DNA of 64,000 nucleotides from Burkholderia sp. BCC1644 (GTDB taxonomy: Bacteria; Pseudomonadota; Gammaproteobacteria; Burkholderiales; Burkholderiaceae), in contig NZ_CADFEI010000007.1 in the NCBI RefSeq assembly GCF_902833225.1, positions 310,001 to 374,000 on the forward strand. The letters run 5' to 3'. The notes beneath the pieces were generated by a model. The model did not search any database and had not been told where the DNA came from. It was given only the letters and a program-made list of their open reading frames with translations. The position numbers were made by a program, and so were the translations under genes. Below are positions 56,776 to 64,000 of the stretch, piece after piece (within the stretch, counting starts at the first letter, position 1; each line of letters starts with the position of its first letter).

Positions 56776-57448
56776 CGCCATCGATCAGCGCACCGACGCC
56801 TGGTACGCGGCGCGCGCCGGCCGCATCACGGCGAGTCGCTTCGCGGACGCGATCGCGTTCACGGGCGGCGAGCCGGGCGACGTGTACAAGACCGGCCCGA
56901 AGAAGGGTCAGCCGAAGCCGCGCCAGTCTACCGGAGCGCGCGACAAGTACATGCGCGAGATCGTGTTCGAGCGGCTCGCCGCGACGTCGACGCACGAGGT
57001 CGGCGGCCGCGCGACGAAATGGGGCGAGGAGGTCGAGCCATTCGGCCGTGAACAGGCCGAGCTGACGACCGGCTACATCATCGCGCCCGGCGGCTTCTTC
57101 ACGCACCCGCGGTACGAATTCCTCGGCGCGTCGCCCGATGGCCTGATCGGCGACGACGGCGGCTACGAATCGAAATGCCCGATGGACGAGGCCGTGCACA
57201 TCAACACGCTGCTGAACGGGATGCCGGCTGACCACGTCGACCAGGTGCAGGGCGGGATGCTCGTCACCGGCCGCCGCTGGTGGCTGTTCGCGTCGTACGA
57301 CCCGCGTGTGCCCGAGCCGTACAGCCTCTACACCCAGGTCGTGCCACGCAACGACGCGTACATCGACGGCATGCTGCTGCCTGGCTTACTGCAGTTCGAG
57401 GCCGAGGTGAACGCTATGATCAAGCGGCTGCAAGCGAGGGCCGCGTAA
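56768..57448 (+). CDS. YqaJ-type viral recombinase exonuclease
   Basis: A 226-residue PD-(D/E)XK nuclease of the lambda-exonuclease/YqaJ family: QRTDAWYAARAGRITASRF at the start, GASPDGLIGDDGGYESKCPM with the Asp and E-x-K catalytic residues, then DHVDQVQGGMLVTGRRWWLF with the conserved Gln-x-Gln. It degrades one strand to give tails for the RecT-like partner. Confidence 0.92.
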   Translation: MNNAIDQRTDAWYAARAGRITASRFADAIAFTGGEPGDVYKTGPKKGQPKPRQSTGARDKYMREIVFERLAATSTHEVGGRATKWGEEVEPFGREQAELTTGYIIAPGGFFTHPRYEFLGASPDGLIGDDGGYESKCPMDEAVHINTLLNGMPADHVDQVQGGMLVTGRRWWLFASYDPRVPEPYSLYTQVVPRNDAYIDGMLLPGLLQFEAEVNAMIKRLQARAA

Positions 57449-57777
57449 TGGGCGAAATCGCTGAAATGATGCTCGACGGCACGCTGTGCGAAGGCTGCGG
57501 CGTCTATCTCGAAGGAGACGGCGAAGGATTCCCGCGTCGCTGCGACGACTGCGGGCCGGCGGACGATTACGTCGCCGCCGGTACGCCGCTGTCGAAGAAA
57601 GTCCGCTGCTGCCACTGCCCGCGCCTCGTCACGCGCGCCGGGTTGAAGGATCACATGGACTCGAAGCACCCCGGCGTCCAACACGACGCGAAGACACGCT
57701 GCACGATCTGCAACAAATCCGTGAAGACGGTCGGCCTGCCGCAACACATACGCACCGTTCACGGCCAGCAGCCGTAA
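57448..57777 (+). CDS. zinc-finger protein, 109 aa
   Basis: A 109-residue protein with a zinc ribbon (CEGCGVYLEG ... CDDCG) and two C2H2-like units (RCCHCPRLVTRAGLKDHMDS-KH and RCTICNKSVKTVGLPQHIRT-VH). Start ATG 57448 overlaps the previous stop (TAATG). C2H2-like fingers are uncommon in phage proteins; it may bind DNA. Confidence 0.72.
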   Translation: MGEIAEMMLDGTLCEGCGVYLEGDGEGFPRRCDDCGPADDYVAAGTPLSKKVRCCHCPRLVTRAGLKDHMDSKHPGVQHDAKTRCTICNKSVKTVGLPQHIRTVHGQQP

Positions 57778-57800
57778 TTCCCTCACCACCCGGAGCAATC

Positions 57801-58397
57801 ATGTTCGAAATCAAAGACAGTACCCTCGCCAAGATCGTCAGCTGCACGAACGTTTCCGAGAAGCACGGCGCCGAGCGCGTTCCCGCGATCTCGGTCGGCC
57901 TCTACATCGTCGGCGGCGGTGAGCTACTCGACATGTTCGACGTCGCGCTGCGCGGCATGCTCTACCGCCGCCCGCAGCCGAAGCCCGGCGAGCTCGAAAT
58001 GGAGCACGACGGCCTGACCGAGCTGCGCTTCCCGTACATGCGCAACCTCGTGTGGGACCGGAACTACGAGGGCTACCTGCTGCGCTTCCACATCGGCGCG
58101 ACCGGCGCCGAGGACGTGCTGCTCGCCGAGTGCGGCCTGAAGGACATCCGGTTCACCACGCAGGAAGGCGGCTCTGTCGGCGTGCACTTCAAGATCACCG
58201 CGCACCCGAAGGACGACGAGGACCACGGCAAGATCGCGCGCCGCGTGCAGCAGGAGATCGGCATTACGCTGACGCCGCCGGATGGGTACGTCGATCCCGA
58301 TCTGTTCGGCCGGCCCGACAGCAACGCAAGCGACGAGCACCACCCTTTCGCCGGCTCGGACCTCGACACACAGCCCGAAGAGGCAACTGAGCAGTGA
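57801..58397 (+). CDS. hypothetical protein after RecT/YqaJ, 198 aa
   Basis: A 198-residue soluble protein (MFEIKDSTLAKIVSCTNVSE) with beta-rich segments (LLRFHIGATGAEDVLLAECG; VGVHFKITAHPKDDEDHGKI). Position after the recombination genes suggests a DNA-metabolism role, possibly single-strand binding, but I see no OB-fold signature. It ends 184 bp before the methyltransferase. Confidence 0.65.
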   Translation: MFEIKDSTLAKIVSCTNVSEKHGAERVPAISVGLYIVGGGELLDMFDVALRGMLYRRPQPKPGELEMEHDGLTELRFPYMRNLVWDRNYEGYLLRFHIGATGAEDVLLAECGLKDIRFTTQEGGSVGVHFKITAHPKDDEDHGKIARRVQQEIGITLTPPDGYVDPDLFGRPDSNASDEHHPFAGSDLDTQPEEATEQ

Positions 58398-58581
58398 CCC
58401 ACCAGCCGCGCGGCACCCGTCGCGCGGCAACCCAAGCTTCAACGGTGGGTGCTCGGGTGACGGGTGGGCGCCGTCACAACGCCAACAGGTCTGCAGCGCG
58501 GCGCTTTCATGCAACCAGCTGCCACATGCTAGCCGAGCACCCAGCCATTGAGGCTTGATCTACTGATTTAGAGGATGCGAC

Positions 58582-59370
58582 GTGCCTGCGTACTACAACG
58601 AGCACGACCCATACGCCGCGCAGTGGCTGCGCAACCTGATCGCCGCCGGGCACATCGCTCCTGGCGACGTCGACGAACGGAGCATTGAGGATGTCCGACC
58701 TGATGACCTGCGAGCCTACGACCAGTGCCATTTCTTCGCCGGAATCGGCGTCTGGTCGCACGCGCTTCGACGCGCCGGGTGGCCCGATGACCGACCTGTT
58801 TGGACTGGTTCCTGTCCGTGCCAACCTTTCTCCGCGGCAGGCAAAGGAACTGGGTTTGATGACGAGCGGCACCTTTGGCCTGCGTGGTACTGGCTCATCG
58901 GTCAGCGCCGACCTGTCGCAGTTCTTGGCGAGCAGGTTGCAAGCGCTGCCGGGCTCGGTTGGCTTGATCGAGTTTGCGCCGACCTCGAGGACGCGGACTA
59001 CGCCTGCGGGGCGGTCGATTTCTGCGCTCGCCGCGTCGGATTTCCGCTTCGGCGGTCGCGCCTTTTGTTTATGGCCCACCCCCACCGTCAACGACAGTCG
59101 CGGCGGCCGCAACCGAACCGCCGTGCGATCGAACTCGAACAGTGCGCATCACGACGGAGTCACGTTGGTGGATGCAGCGCGGCTGCACTGCCTGACTGGC
59201 GAGATGCTGTCGGCGCCGACGGAAATCGTCGGCTGCTTGAACCCGGCACTGAGCCGCTCGTTGATGGGTCTGCCGGCCACGTGGGACGACTGCGCGCCTA
59301 CGGCAACGCGATCAACGTTGCGGCCACCACGCAATTCATCCTCGCCGCGCAAGACATCCTGACCACCTGA
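58582..59370 (+). CDS. C5-cytosine DNA methyltransferase
   Basis: A 262-residue protein from GTG 58582. Motif I is FFAGIGVWSHALRRAGW, motif IV is GSCPCQPFSAAGKG with the catalytic Cys, and motif VI appears as VLGEQVAS (EQV in place of ENV). Motif VIII-like RSRLLFMAHPHR and a C-terminal YGNAINVAATTQFI (motif X) are present, but the target-recognition part is short. Nearly the whole gene is overlapped by a second frame (58691-59362). It probably protects phage DNA from host restriction. Confidence 0.85.
   Translation: MPAYYNEHDPYAAQWLRNLIAAGHIAPGDVDERSIEDVRPDDLRAYDQCHFFAGIGVWSHALRRAGWPDDRPVWTGSCPCQPFSAAGKGTGFDDERHLWPAWYWLIGQRRPVAVLGEQVASAAGLGWLDRVCADLEDADYACGAVDFCARRVGFPLRRSRLLFMAHPHRQRQSRRPQPNRRAIELEQCASRRSHVGGCSAAALPDWRDAVGADGNRRLLEPGTEPLVDGSAGHVGRLRAYGNAINVAATTQFILAAQDILTT
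58691..59362 (+). CDS. overlapping gene within the methyltransferase frame, 223 aa
   Basis: In the +1 frame relative to the methyltransferase, an uninterrupted frame from ATG 58691 (GGAG 9 bases upstream) encodes a protein with ordered, motif-like segments: PVRANLSPRQAKELGLMTSG, WPTPTVNDSRGG, LNPALSRSLMGLPATWDDCA. I recall proteins with WPTPT...ND and NPA..R.LMG.P..WD motifs encoded next to phage methyltransferases, so this looks like a conserved protein and not a by-chance frame. Function unknown. Confidence 0.6.
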   Translation: MSDLMTCEPTTSAISSPESASGRTRFDAPGGPMTDLFGLVPVRANLSPRQAKELGLMTSGTFGLRGTGSSVSADLSQFLASRLQALPGSVGLIEFAPTSRTRTTPAGRSISALAASDFRFGGRAFCLWPTPTVNDSRGGRNRTAVRSNSNSAHHDGVTLVDAARLHCLTGEMLSAPTEIVGCLNPALSRSLMGLPATWDDCAPTATRSTLRPPRNSSSPRKTS

Positions 59371-59383
59371 GGACCACACCACC

Positions 59384-60208
59384 ATGACCACCGAAAATAG
59401 CCGCGCTGATGCGCTGACGGACGAGCAAGCGTCCCCGACCGGAATCGTTACACCGCTGACGATGGTGATCGTCTCCTACGGCGGCGGCACCGACAGCACG
59501 GCGATGCTCGGCCTGATGGAACGGATCGGCATCCGCCCCGACCAGATCACGTTCGCCGACACCGGGAGCGAAAAGCCGCACACGTACGAGTACATCAAGC
59601 TCGTCAACGAATGGTGCAAGAAGGTCGGATTCCCGGAAATCGAAATTGTTAGATGGATCGACCGCCAAGGGCGCACCCGTGTGCTCCATCAAGATTGTCT
59701 CGACCAGAAGACGCTTCCGAGCGTGTGTTTCGGCTTCAAGGGCTGCTCGACGAAATACAAGATCCAACCGCAGGAACGACGGGATCGCGAAGACCCGAGA
59801 TGTCAAGCAGTGTGGGCTGCAGGTGGTTTGGTCGACAAGTTCATCGGGTACGAAGCCGGTGAAGAACGCCGGATGCGCGGCCCCGACGAAAAGTATCGGT
59901 ACCACTATCCACTTATCGATCATGGCCTCGAACGCGAGGACTGCATCGACATGATCACCGGAACGATGGGGCTCCCGCGTGCCGGGAAGTCGGCGTGCTT
60001 CTGCTGCGGCAACAGCAAGAAAGCCGAAGTCGCGCAGCTCAAGCGCCAGTATCCGGTGTTGTTCCAGACCGCGATCAGGATGGAGCGGAACGCGGTATTG
60101 ACGTCAGTCAAGGGGCTTGGGCGAAGTTTCGCGTGGGGCGATCTGAAAGACGAAGACGTGCCGGCCTACGAACCGGATCACGACATGCCGTGCGGCTGCT
60201 ATGAGTGA
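59384..60208 (+). CDS. PAPS reductase-like ATP pyrophosphatase
   Basis: A 274-residue protein of the adenine-nucleotide alpha-hydrolase fold. The PP-loop is VSYGGGTDSTAMLGLM, followed by FADTGSEKPHTYEYIKLVNE, the usual D-T-G-x-E/K pattern. Two cysteine groups (VCFGFKGCSTKYK; SACFCCGN) and a final MPCGCYE resemble iron-sulfur or zinc sites. Family members include PAPS reductases and sulfur-transfer or DNA-modification enzymes. Starting 13 bp after the methyltransferase, it may take part in modification of nucleic acid. Confidence 0.8.
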   Translation: MTTENSRADALTDEQASPTGIVTPLTMVIVSYGGGTDSTAMLGLMERIGIRPDQITFADTGSEKPHTYEYIKLVNEWCKKVGFPEIEIVRWIDRQGRTRVLHQDCLDQKTLPSVCFGFKGCSTKYKIQPQERRDREDPRCQAVWAAGGLVDKFIGYEAGEERRMRGPDEKYRYHYPLIDHGLEREDCIDMITGTMGLPRAGKSACFCCGNSKKAEVAQLKRQYPVLFQTAIRMERNAVLTSVKGLGRSFAWGDLKDEDVPAYEPDHDMPCGCYE

Positions 60209-61574
60209 GGAGAAAGCAATGACGACGAAACCCGCATCCCCTGTCGAGCAGCCCGCAGCAGCGCCGATCAGCCTCGAAGGGTTGCGCCGGACTATCCTCA
60301 CTCCGCGCGCGATCATGCGCGATGAGGACGGCATGGTGAATCATCCGGCAGTCCCGGCCCTCGACGAGGACGTGAACTACGAAACTTTCTTCGCCGCTTT
60401 CGGAATTGAGTCCGTCTTCATCCATATGGAGAACGACGTCGATTGCGACACGTACGAGAAATATTTCGCATCCAACAGCCCGGACTGCAGCATGTGGACG
60501 CCGAGCAGCCCGCACGGCGATGGCTGGTTGTTGCTCGAGATCTACGACACCGAGGATGGCCCGGTCGCGCTGTATGTGCGCGAGAAGAAACCCGAGTCGA
60601 TGCGCGACCGCCGGAAGCGTGAAGAACAGGAACGTCGTGCCGCCGCACCCTCGCCGGCGGACGAGCGGGCGGCACTGATGTGCGAGCGCCTGCGCGCGAT
60701 GGATTTGGGAACGTCCCGCGAGGCGGCAGACTTGATCGAGGAACTTGCCGCCCGCGCCGCATCAGCCACTGAGACGGGGGCGGAAGGGGAGAAGCCGACC
60801 GCGTGGGTCCGCTTCCGCAGCGACGGCGGCTTCGAAGGCCCGATCATGGACAGCGACGAGCGCATGTGTGACACGCGTCGCAAGTCGGGAGCATGGACGC
60901 CGCTTTACGGCTCGCCCGCTATGGCGGTGGAAACGGTGGAATGGCGCGAACTCACCCGCCGACTGTATGTCGAGCTGTTCTATTGCGATCAGCAGATGAC
61001 GGGCGGCCGGCGGCCGAAATGGACGCAAGGAGCAGAAGTTCGTGACGCGCTGCGAGACGCGAAAGCGGCACTTGAGGCCGCCCCGCAGCCCGCGCAGGCC
61101 ACGTACGACGGCAACCACGTCGAGAACCATTGCACCGAGTGCGGCCAGTACGAAAGCGAGTGCGCGTGCGCGCAGGCAGACGCTCGGGAGGGACTGACGG
61201 AGCCGCACTCTGACGACGTTGCCGTGGATTCGTTCGCAGCCGTCATGAAGCACAAGCTCGCGTTGGCCCGTGACAAGGGCCGCAGTGGGTGGGAAACGTG
61301 CAGCCCCGCCTACCTGTCGCGGATGCTGCATGAGCACGTCGAGAAAGGCGATCCGCGTGATGTGGCGAATCTCAGCATGATGCTCTGGCATCACGGTTCG
61401 CCCATTACCAGGCCGGCGGCCCATCCGGGCGAGCCGGAGCCGCGCGCCGAGGTGACGCCTTTGAAGGTCGAGCGCCACAGCGACATGTCCGTCCTCGTCG
61501 TATTCAGCTCATGTCGTCAGGCGTCTGTATTCGAGAAAGAGATCGCCGCCCGCGCAGGAGACGCCGCATGCTGA
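60201..61574 (+). CDS. mosaic phage protein with ead/Ea22-like segment, 457 aa
   Basis: A 457-residue soluble protein made of several short modules: a variable N-terminus, an ERAALMCERLRAMDLGTSRE helix, a DUF551-like stretch around WVRFRSDGGFEG...WTPLYG, a Cys cluster HCTECGQYESECACA, and FAAVMKHKLALARDKGRSGW. The last segment with KGDPRDVANLSMMLWHHGSP is one I recall from Ea22/ead-type accessory proteins of lambdoid phages. Function is unknown. Overlaps both neighbours slightly. Confidence 0.7.
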   Translation: MSEEKAMTTKPASPVEQPAAAPISLEGLRRTILTPRAIMRDEDGMVNHPAVPALDEDVNYETFFAAFGIESVFIHMENDVDCDTYEKYFASNSPDCSMWTPSSPHGDGWLLLEIYDTEDGPVALYVREKKPESMRDRRKREEQERRAAAPSPADERAALMCERLRAMDLGTSREAADLIEELAARAASATETGAEGEKPTAWVRFRSDGGFEGPIMDSDERMCDTRRKSGAWTPLYGSPAMAVETVEWRELTRRLYVELFYCDQQMTGGRRPKWTQGAEVRDALRDAKAALEAAPQPAQATYDGNHVENHCTECGQYESECACAQADAREGLTEPHSDDVAVDSFAAVMKHKLALARDKGRSGWETCSPAYLSRMLHEHVEKGDPRDVANLSMMLWHHGSPITRPAAHPGEPEPRAEVTPLKVERHSDMSVLVVFSSCRQASVFEKEIAARAGDAAC

Positions 61575-61753
61575 CCGACGTCGAAGTGTTCGCGATCCGC
61601 GCGGCCGGGCTGCCCGAGCACCTGCGCGAGAATCTGTATCCGGAGCTGGCGCCGCGCTGCGAGTACTGCGACGGCACGGGCGACGTGCACGACGCGACCG
61701 GCGAATGGCGCGGCGTGTGCACGGCGTGCATCGGGACAGGAGACGCATCGTGA
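61568..61753 (+). CDS. small zinc-ribbon protein, 61 aa
   Basis: A 61-residue protein from ATG 61568 (MLTDVEVFAIRAAGLPEHLR) with DnaJ-type C-x2-C-x-G-x-G elements: CEYCDGTGDV and CTACIGTGDAS. Likely binds one zinc. Overlaps both neighbours by 4-7 bp. Confidence 0.65.
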   Translation: MLTDVEVFAIRAAGLPEHLRENLYPELAPRCEYCDGTGDVHDATGEWRGVCTACIGTGDAS

Positions 61754-62166
61754 CCGTCTACGTCGACGACATGTACCTGCACGAGATGGGCGAGTACAAC
61801 AGCCCGTCTGGGCGCGTGTACAAGATGTCGCACATGATCGCGGACACGCGCGAGGAGCTGGTCGAGATGGCGCGCGCGATCGGCCTGAACACGCGCCATA
61901 TCCAGAAGCGCGGCACATACAGCGAGCACTTCGACATCGCGAAGGTAAAGCGCGAACTGGCGATCGGGCACGGCGCCGTGCAGATCACCATGCGCCAGTG
62001 CTCGGCGATGTGCGTGCGCCGGCGCGCCACGGGCGAACTCGGCAGGCCAGACGAGGCCGAGGCGTGGCGCGATGCACAGTTCGCCGCGCGCCGCGCGCAG
62101 CTCGCCACATACGCTGATGATGCGCAACGCGCGTTCGCTGCCGACCTTCCTGGAGCGCCGGCATGA
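61750..62166 (+). CDS. DUF4031-type protein, 138 aa
   Basis: A 138-residue protein from GTG 61750 (MTVYVDDMYLHEMGEYN). The opening V-x-V-D-D-M pattern and MSHMIADTREELVEMARAIG followed by HFDIAKVKRELAIGHGAVQI match DUF4031, a frequent small phage/bacterial protein of unknown function. Overlaps the previous stop by 4 bp (GTGA). Confidence 0.8.
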   Translation: MTVYVDDMYLHEMGEYNSPSGRVYKMSHMIADTREELVEMARAIGLNTRHIQKRGTYSEHFDIAKVKRELAIGHGAVQITMRQCSAMCVRRRATGELGRPDEAEAWRDAQFAARRAQLATYADDAQRAFAADLPGAPA

Positions 62167-62408
62167 CGCGGCCCTACCCCGCCAACCTGACACCGGCCCT
62201 CGGCCGCGTGCTCGGCATGATGGTCTGGGAGACCGGGCCGATCGCGCACGCGTTGCGCGCCGCCGGACACGCGATCGAGCGGGTGCCCGAGGCCGAGCAG
62301 GCTGCGGTGCTCCACTGGCTCACTGGCTTCGCGCTCGAGCACGGCGCGGACTGGGAACGGCACGCGGCCGCCGCGCTGCACGTGCTCACCGAGTCACGAG
62401 GAGACTGA
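62163..62408 (+). CDS. hypothetical protein, 81 aa
   Basis: An 81-residue helical protein (MTRPYPANLTPALGRVLGMM ... AEQAAVLHWLTGFALEHGAD). It overlaps the DUF4031 gene by 4 bp. Function unknown. Confidence 0.62.
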   Translation: MTRPYPANLTPALGRVLGMMVWETGPIAHALRAAGHAIERVPEAEQAAVLHWLTGFALEHGADWERHAAAALHVLTESRGD

Positions 62409-62410
62409 GC

Positions 62411-62767
62411 ATGGGTCGTCCGATTCTGTCCAGGGAGCTGTCTGCCGCCAACCTGTTCGCGCGGATGAAGCCCGGGCGCACGTACTCGGCCTACATGATC
62501 GCCGCGAAATTCCGGGTGCCGACGAAAGCTGTCCGGCCGATTCTTGACGTGCTCATCGCGTCGGGCCGGATCGAGCACAGCCATGCGCTCGCGAAGACTC
62601 TCGGCTTCCGGCGGCCTGGGAAGCAACAGAAAGAAGCGCCGCCGCCCGCGCTCGGCACGAGCTTCGCCGCGCCGCCCACACCCCCGAACCTGAATTCCAC
62701 CCTGACCGGCTACGAACGCGAGATTCGCGGCTGGGTCGAACTGTGTATGACGACGAGGTCGCGATGA
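62411..62767 (+). CDS. hypothetical protein with winged-helix-like region, 118 aa
   Basis: A 118-residue protein (MGRPILSRELSAANLFARMK). The segment PGRTYSAYMIAAKFRVPTKA, VRPILDVLIASGRIEHS reads like a winged helix, and the C-terminus is Pro-rich. It may bind DNA near the integrase end. Overlaps the following gene by 4 bp. Confidence 0.6.
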   Translation: MGRPILSRELSAANLFARMKPGRTYSAYMIAAKFRVPTKAVRPILDVLIASGRIEHSHALAKTLGFRRPGKQQKEAPPPALGTSFAAPPTPPNLNSTLTGYEREIRGWVELCMTTRSR

Positions 62768-62970
62768 GCATCGTAACGAACGACGAATTGATTGAGCTGA
62801 CCGGCGGCCTGAAACAAGGCGCCGCGCAGACTCGCTGGATCAAGAAAGCGCTCGGCATCGACGCGCCGCGAAAGGCTGATGGCCACCCGTTCCTGACCTG
62901 GGAACAGGTCAACGGCCGGGATGAGCCGCGCCAACGCAAATCGACCATCAACTGGCAAACCGCAGCATGA
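62764..62970 (+). CDS. DUF4224-type protein (excisionase position), 68 aa
   Basis: A 68-residue protein from ATG 62764 (MSIVTNDELIELTGGLKQGA). The start and QTRWIKKALGIDAPRKADGH, ending in PFLTWEQVN, match DUF4224, usually found directly before phage integrases. It is in the position and size range of an excisionase. Overlaps the integrase start by 4 bp. Confidence 0.78.
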   Translation: MSIVTNDELIELTGGLKQGAAQTRWIKKALGIDAPRKADGHPFLTWEQVNGRDEPRQRKSTINWQTAA

Positions 62971-64000
62971 AACGAACGAAAAATATCCTCCGCGACGGCC
63001 TCCTGCCGCGCATGGAGGCGATCCCACGAAAGAAAGGGATCAGCTACCGATATCACGTGCCTGGCGGGAAGCCGATCGGGCTCGGCATGGATAAGGTCGC
63101 TGCGATCCGGAAGGTGCTCGACATCATCGGCGCGGCTGGCGACACCGGCACGATCGGGAAGCTGTGGGAGGAGTTCAAGGAGACGGACCGCTGGAAGCGC
63201 TACGCGCCGGATACGCGGAAGGATTACGAGCAATGCGCCGGTCCGCTGCTCCTGCGCTTCAAGGACGCGCGCGCATCCGACATCGAAGCGCCTGACGTCG
63301 CGCGCTACCTGCGAAAGGAGCGCAAGGATGCGCCGGTGCGCGCGAACCGCGAGATCGCCCTTCTCTCGAACCTCATCGGACTCGCGATCGAGTTCGGACA
63401 GGCGAAGATGAACCCGTGTCGCGAAGTTCGGCGCAACGAGGAGCAGCCGCGCACGGAAACTGCGGATCCGGCGGACTTCAAGGCGTTCACCGACTGGCTC
63501 GCGGCGCAAGGCGGTCAGCGCGCGATGGTCGGCATGGCGGCCGAGTACGCCGCGCTCGCCGGCAACCGCAAGATCGAATTCCTCGACCTGTCGTGGCCGC
63601 AGGTCGACCGCAAGGCCGGGCACATCCGCGTGAAGCGCGCGAAGCAACGCGGCAAGAAGCGCGGCGAGGTCATCGAGCAGATCGAAATCACGCCGCCGCT
63701 CGCCGCTCTGCTCGACCGCCTGGAAGCAATCCGCGGCGACAGGGAATGCCTCTACGTCTTCACGACGAAGTTCGGCACGCACTACACGCGCGATGGCTTC
63801 AAGGGGTTCTGGGGGAAGCTGCTGAATGCGGCGATCGATGCGAAGGTCGTCGAGCGCCGCTTTACGTTCCATGACCTGCGTGCATATTACGCGACGCAAT
63901 TTAAGCAGGAGCGCGGAACGCTTCCTGACCTGCACGCCAATCCCGCGACGACGGCGCGTGTCTACGATCGAAACAAAATCGTAAAGCGGAAGGCGCTGTG
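62967..64000 (+). CDS. tyrosine integrase (reaches window end)
   Basis: A tyrosine recombinase of at least 344 residues from ATG 62967. N-terminal arm-binding part RMEAIPRKKGISYRYHVPGG, core-binding SAM-like region, and catalytic residues: Arg in ALAGNRKIEFLDLSW, Lys in HIRVKRAK, the H-x-x-R box FTFHDLRAYYATQ and the nucleophile Tyr in TTARVYDRN. The frame ends KRKAL followed by TG at the last two bases, so the stop is probably TGA at 63999-64001. It should recombine at tRNA-His. Confidence 0.92.
   Translation, partial: MKRTKNILRDGLLPRMEAIPRKKGISYRYHVPGGKPIGLGMDKVAAIRKVLDIIGAAGDTGTIGKLWEEFKETDRWKRYAPDTRKDYEQCAGPLLLRFKDARASDIEAPDVARYLRKERKDAPVRANREIALLSNLIGLAIEFGQAKMNPCREVRRNEEQPRTETADPADFKAFTDWLAAQGGQRAMVGMAAEYAALAGNRKIEFLDLSWPQVDRKAGHIRVKRAKQRGKKRGEVIEQIEITPPLAALLDRLEAIRGDRECLYVFTTKFGTHYTRDGFKGFWGKLLNAAIDAKVVERRFTFHDLRAYYATQFKQERGTLPDLHANPATTARVYDRNKIVKRKAL

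Noticed and set aside
1..64000. CRISPR array
   Set aside because: No regularly spaced direct repeats were seen anywhere; the repeated 14-bp operator and hairpin motifs are too few and irregular.
1..64000. Insertion sequences or transposases
   Set aside because: No DDE or HUH transposase-like product and no flanking inverted repeats with target duplications were recognised.

Overview
The window is GC-rich (roughly two-thirds G+C by eye) with strong G/C third-position codon bias. Its host genes (a NodI/NodJ-type ABC exporter, MnmH with a UPF0718-type permease, LysR/M20/MFS cluster, HxlR/thioesterase pair) look like a Burkholderia chromosome, most likely the B. cepacia complex; this assignment rests on gene content and style, not on a database search.

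Layout. Positions 1-19,472 are host chromosome: ordinary metabolic and regulatory genes up to about 15.8 kb, then a sparser accessory strip (15.8-19.4 kb) with small unknown proteins, a GNAT acetyltransferase, a ParB/Srx-fold-like protein and at least four leftward terminator-type hairpin elements that look like small RNAs. At 19,473-19,519 lies the 3' part of a tRNA-His gene (minus strand). From there to the last base of the window is one nearly complete prophage, ending inside the stop codon of a tyrosine integrase, so the right attachment site and the restored tRNA-His should lie just outside.

Prophage organisation. The left arm (20.7-51.1 kb) is almost entirely minus strand and reads from the immunity region leftward: Cro-like protein, replication-type proteins, a run of small unknown proteins, RusA resolvase, TerS/TerL, portal, minor head protein, protease/scaffold (DUF2213-type), cement and major capsid (DUF2184-type), neck and completion proteins, sheath (DUF3383-type), tube, tail chaperone with a probable frameshift, tape measure with lysozyme domain, baseplate hub/spike/wedge, tail fibre, holin-like proteins, endolysin and overlapping spanins. 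This is a contractile-tailed (myovirus-type) phage. Two plus-strand genes between fibre and lysis (an XRE-like protein and a secreted beta-propeller lipoprotein) look like cargo. A divergent SRAP/YedK gene pair next to the attachment site carries a perfect LexA box.

The right arm (51.2-64.0 kb) is plus strand: an S24-type CI repressor with Cys-Gly cleavage site, a secreted protein probably expressed in the lysogen, then an early operon of many overlapping genes: small membrane peptides, a coiled-coil protein, RecT-like annealing protein, YqaJ exonuclease, a C5-cytosine methyltransferase whose reading frame overlaps a second, apparently genuine gene, a PAPS-reductase-like ATP pyrophosphatase, small zinc-ribbon proteins and the integrase. 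Five copies of a 14-bp operator, ATACG-N4-CGTAT or variants, cover the promoters on both sides of the repressor, so one repressor probably silences both early operons.
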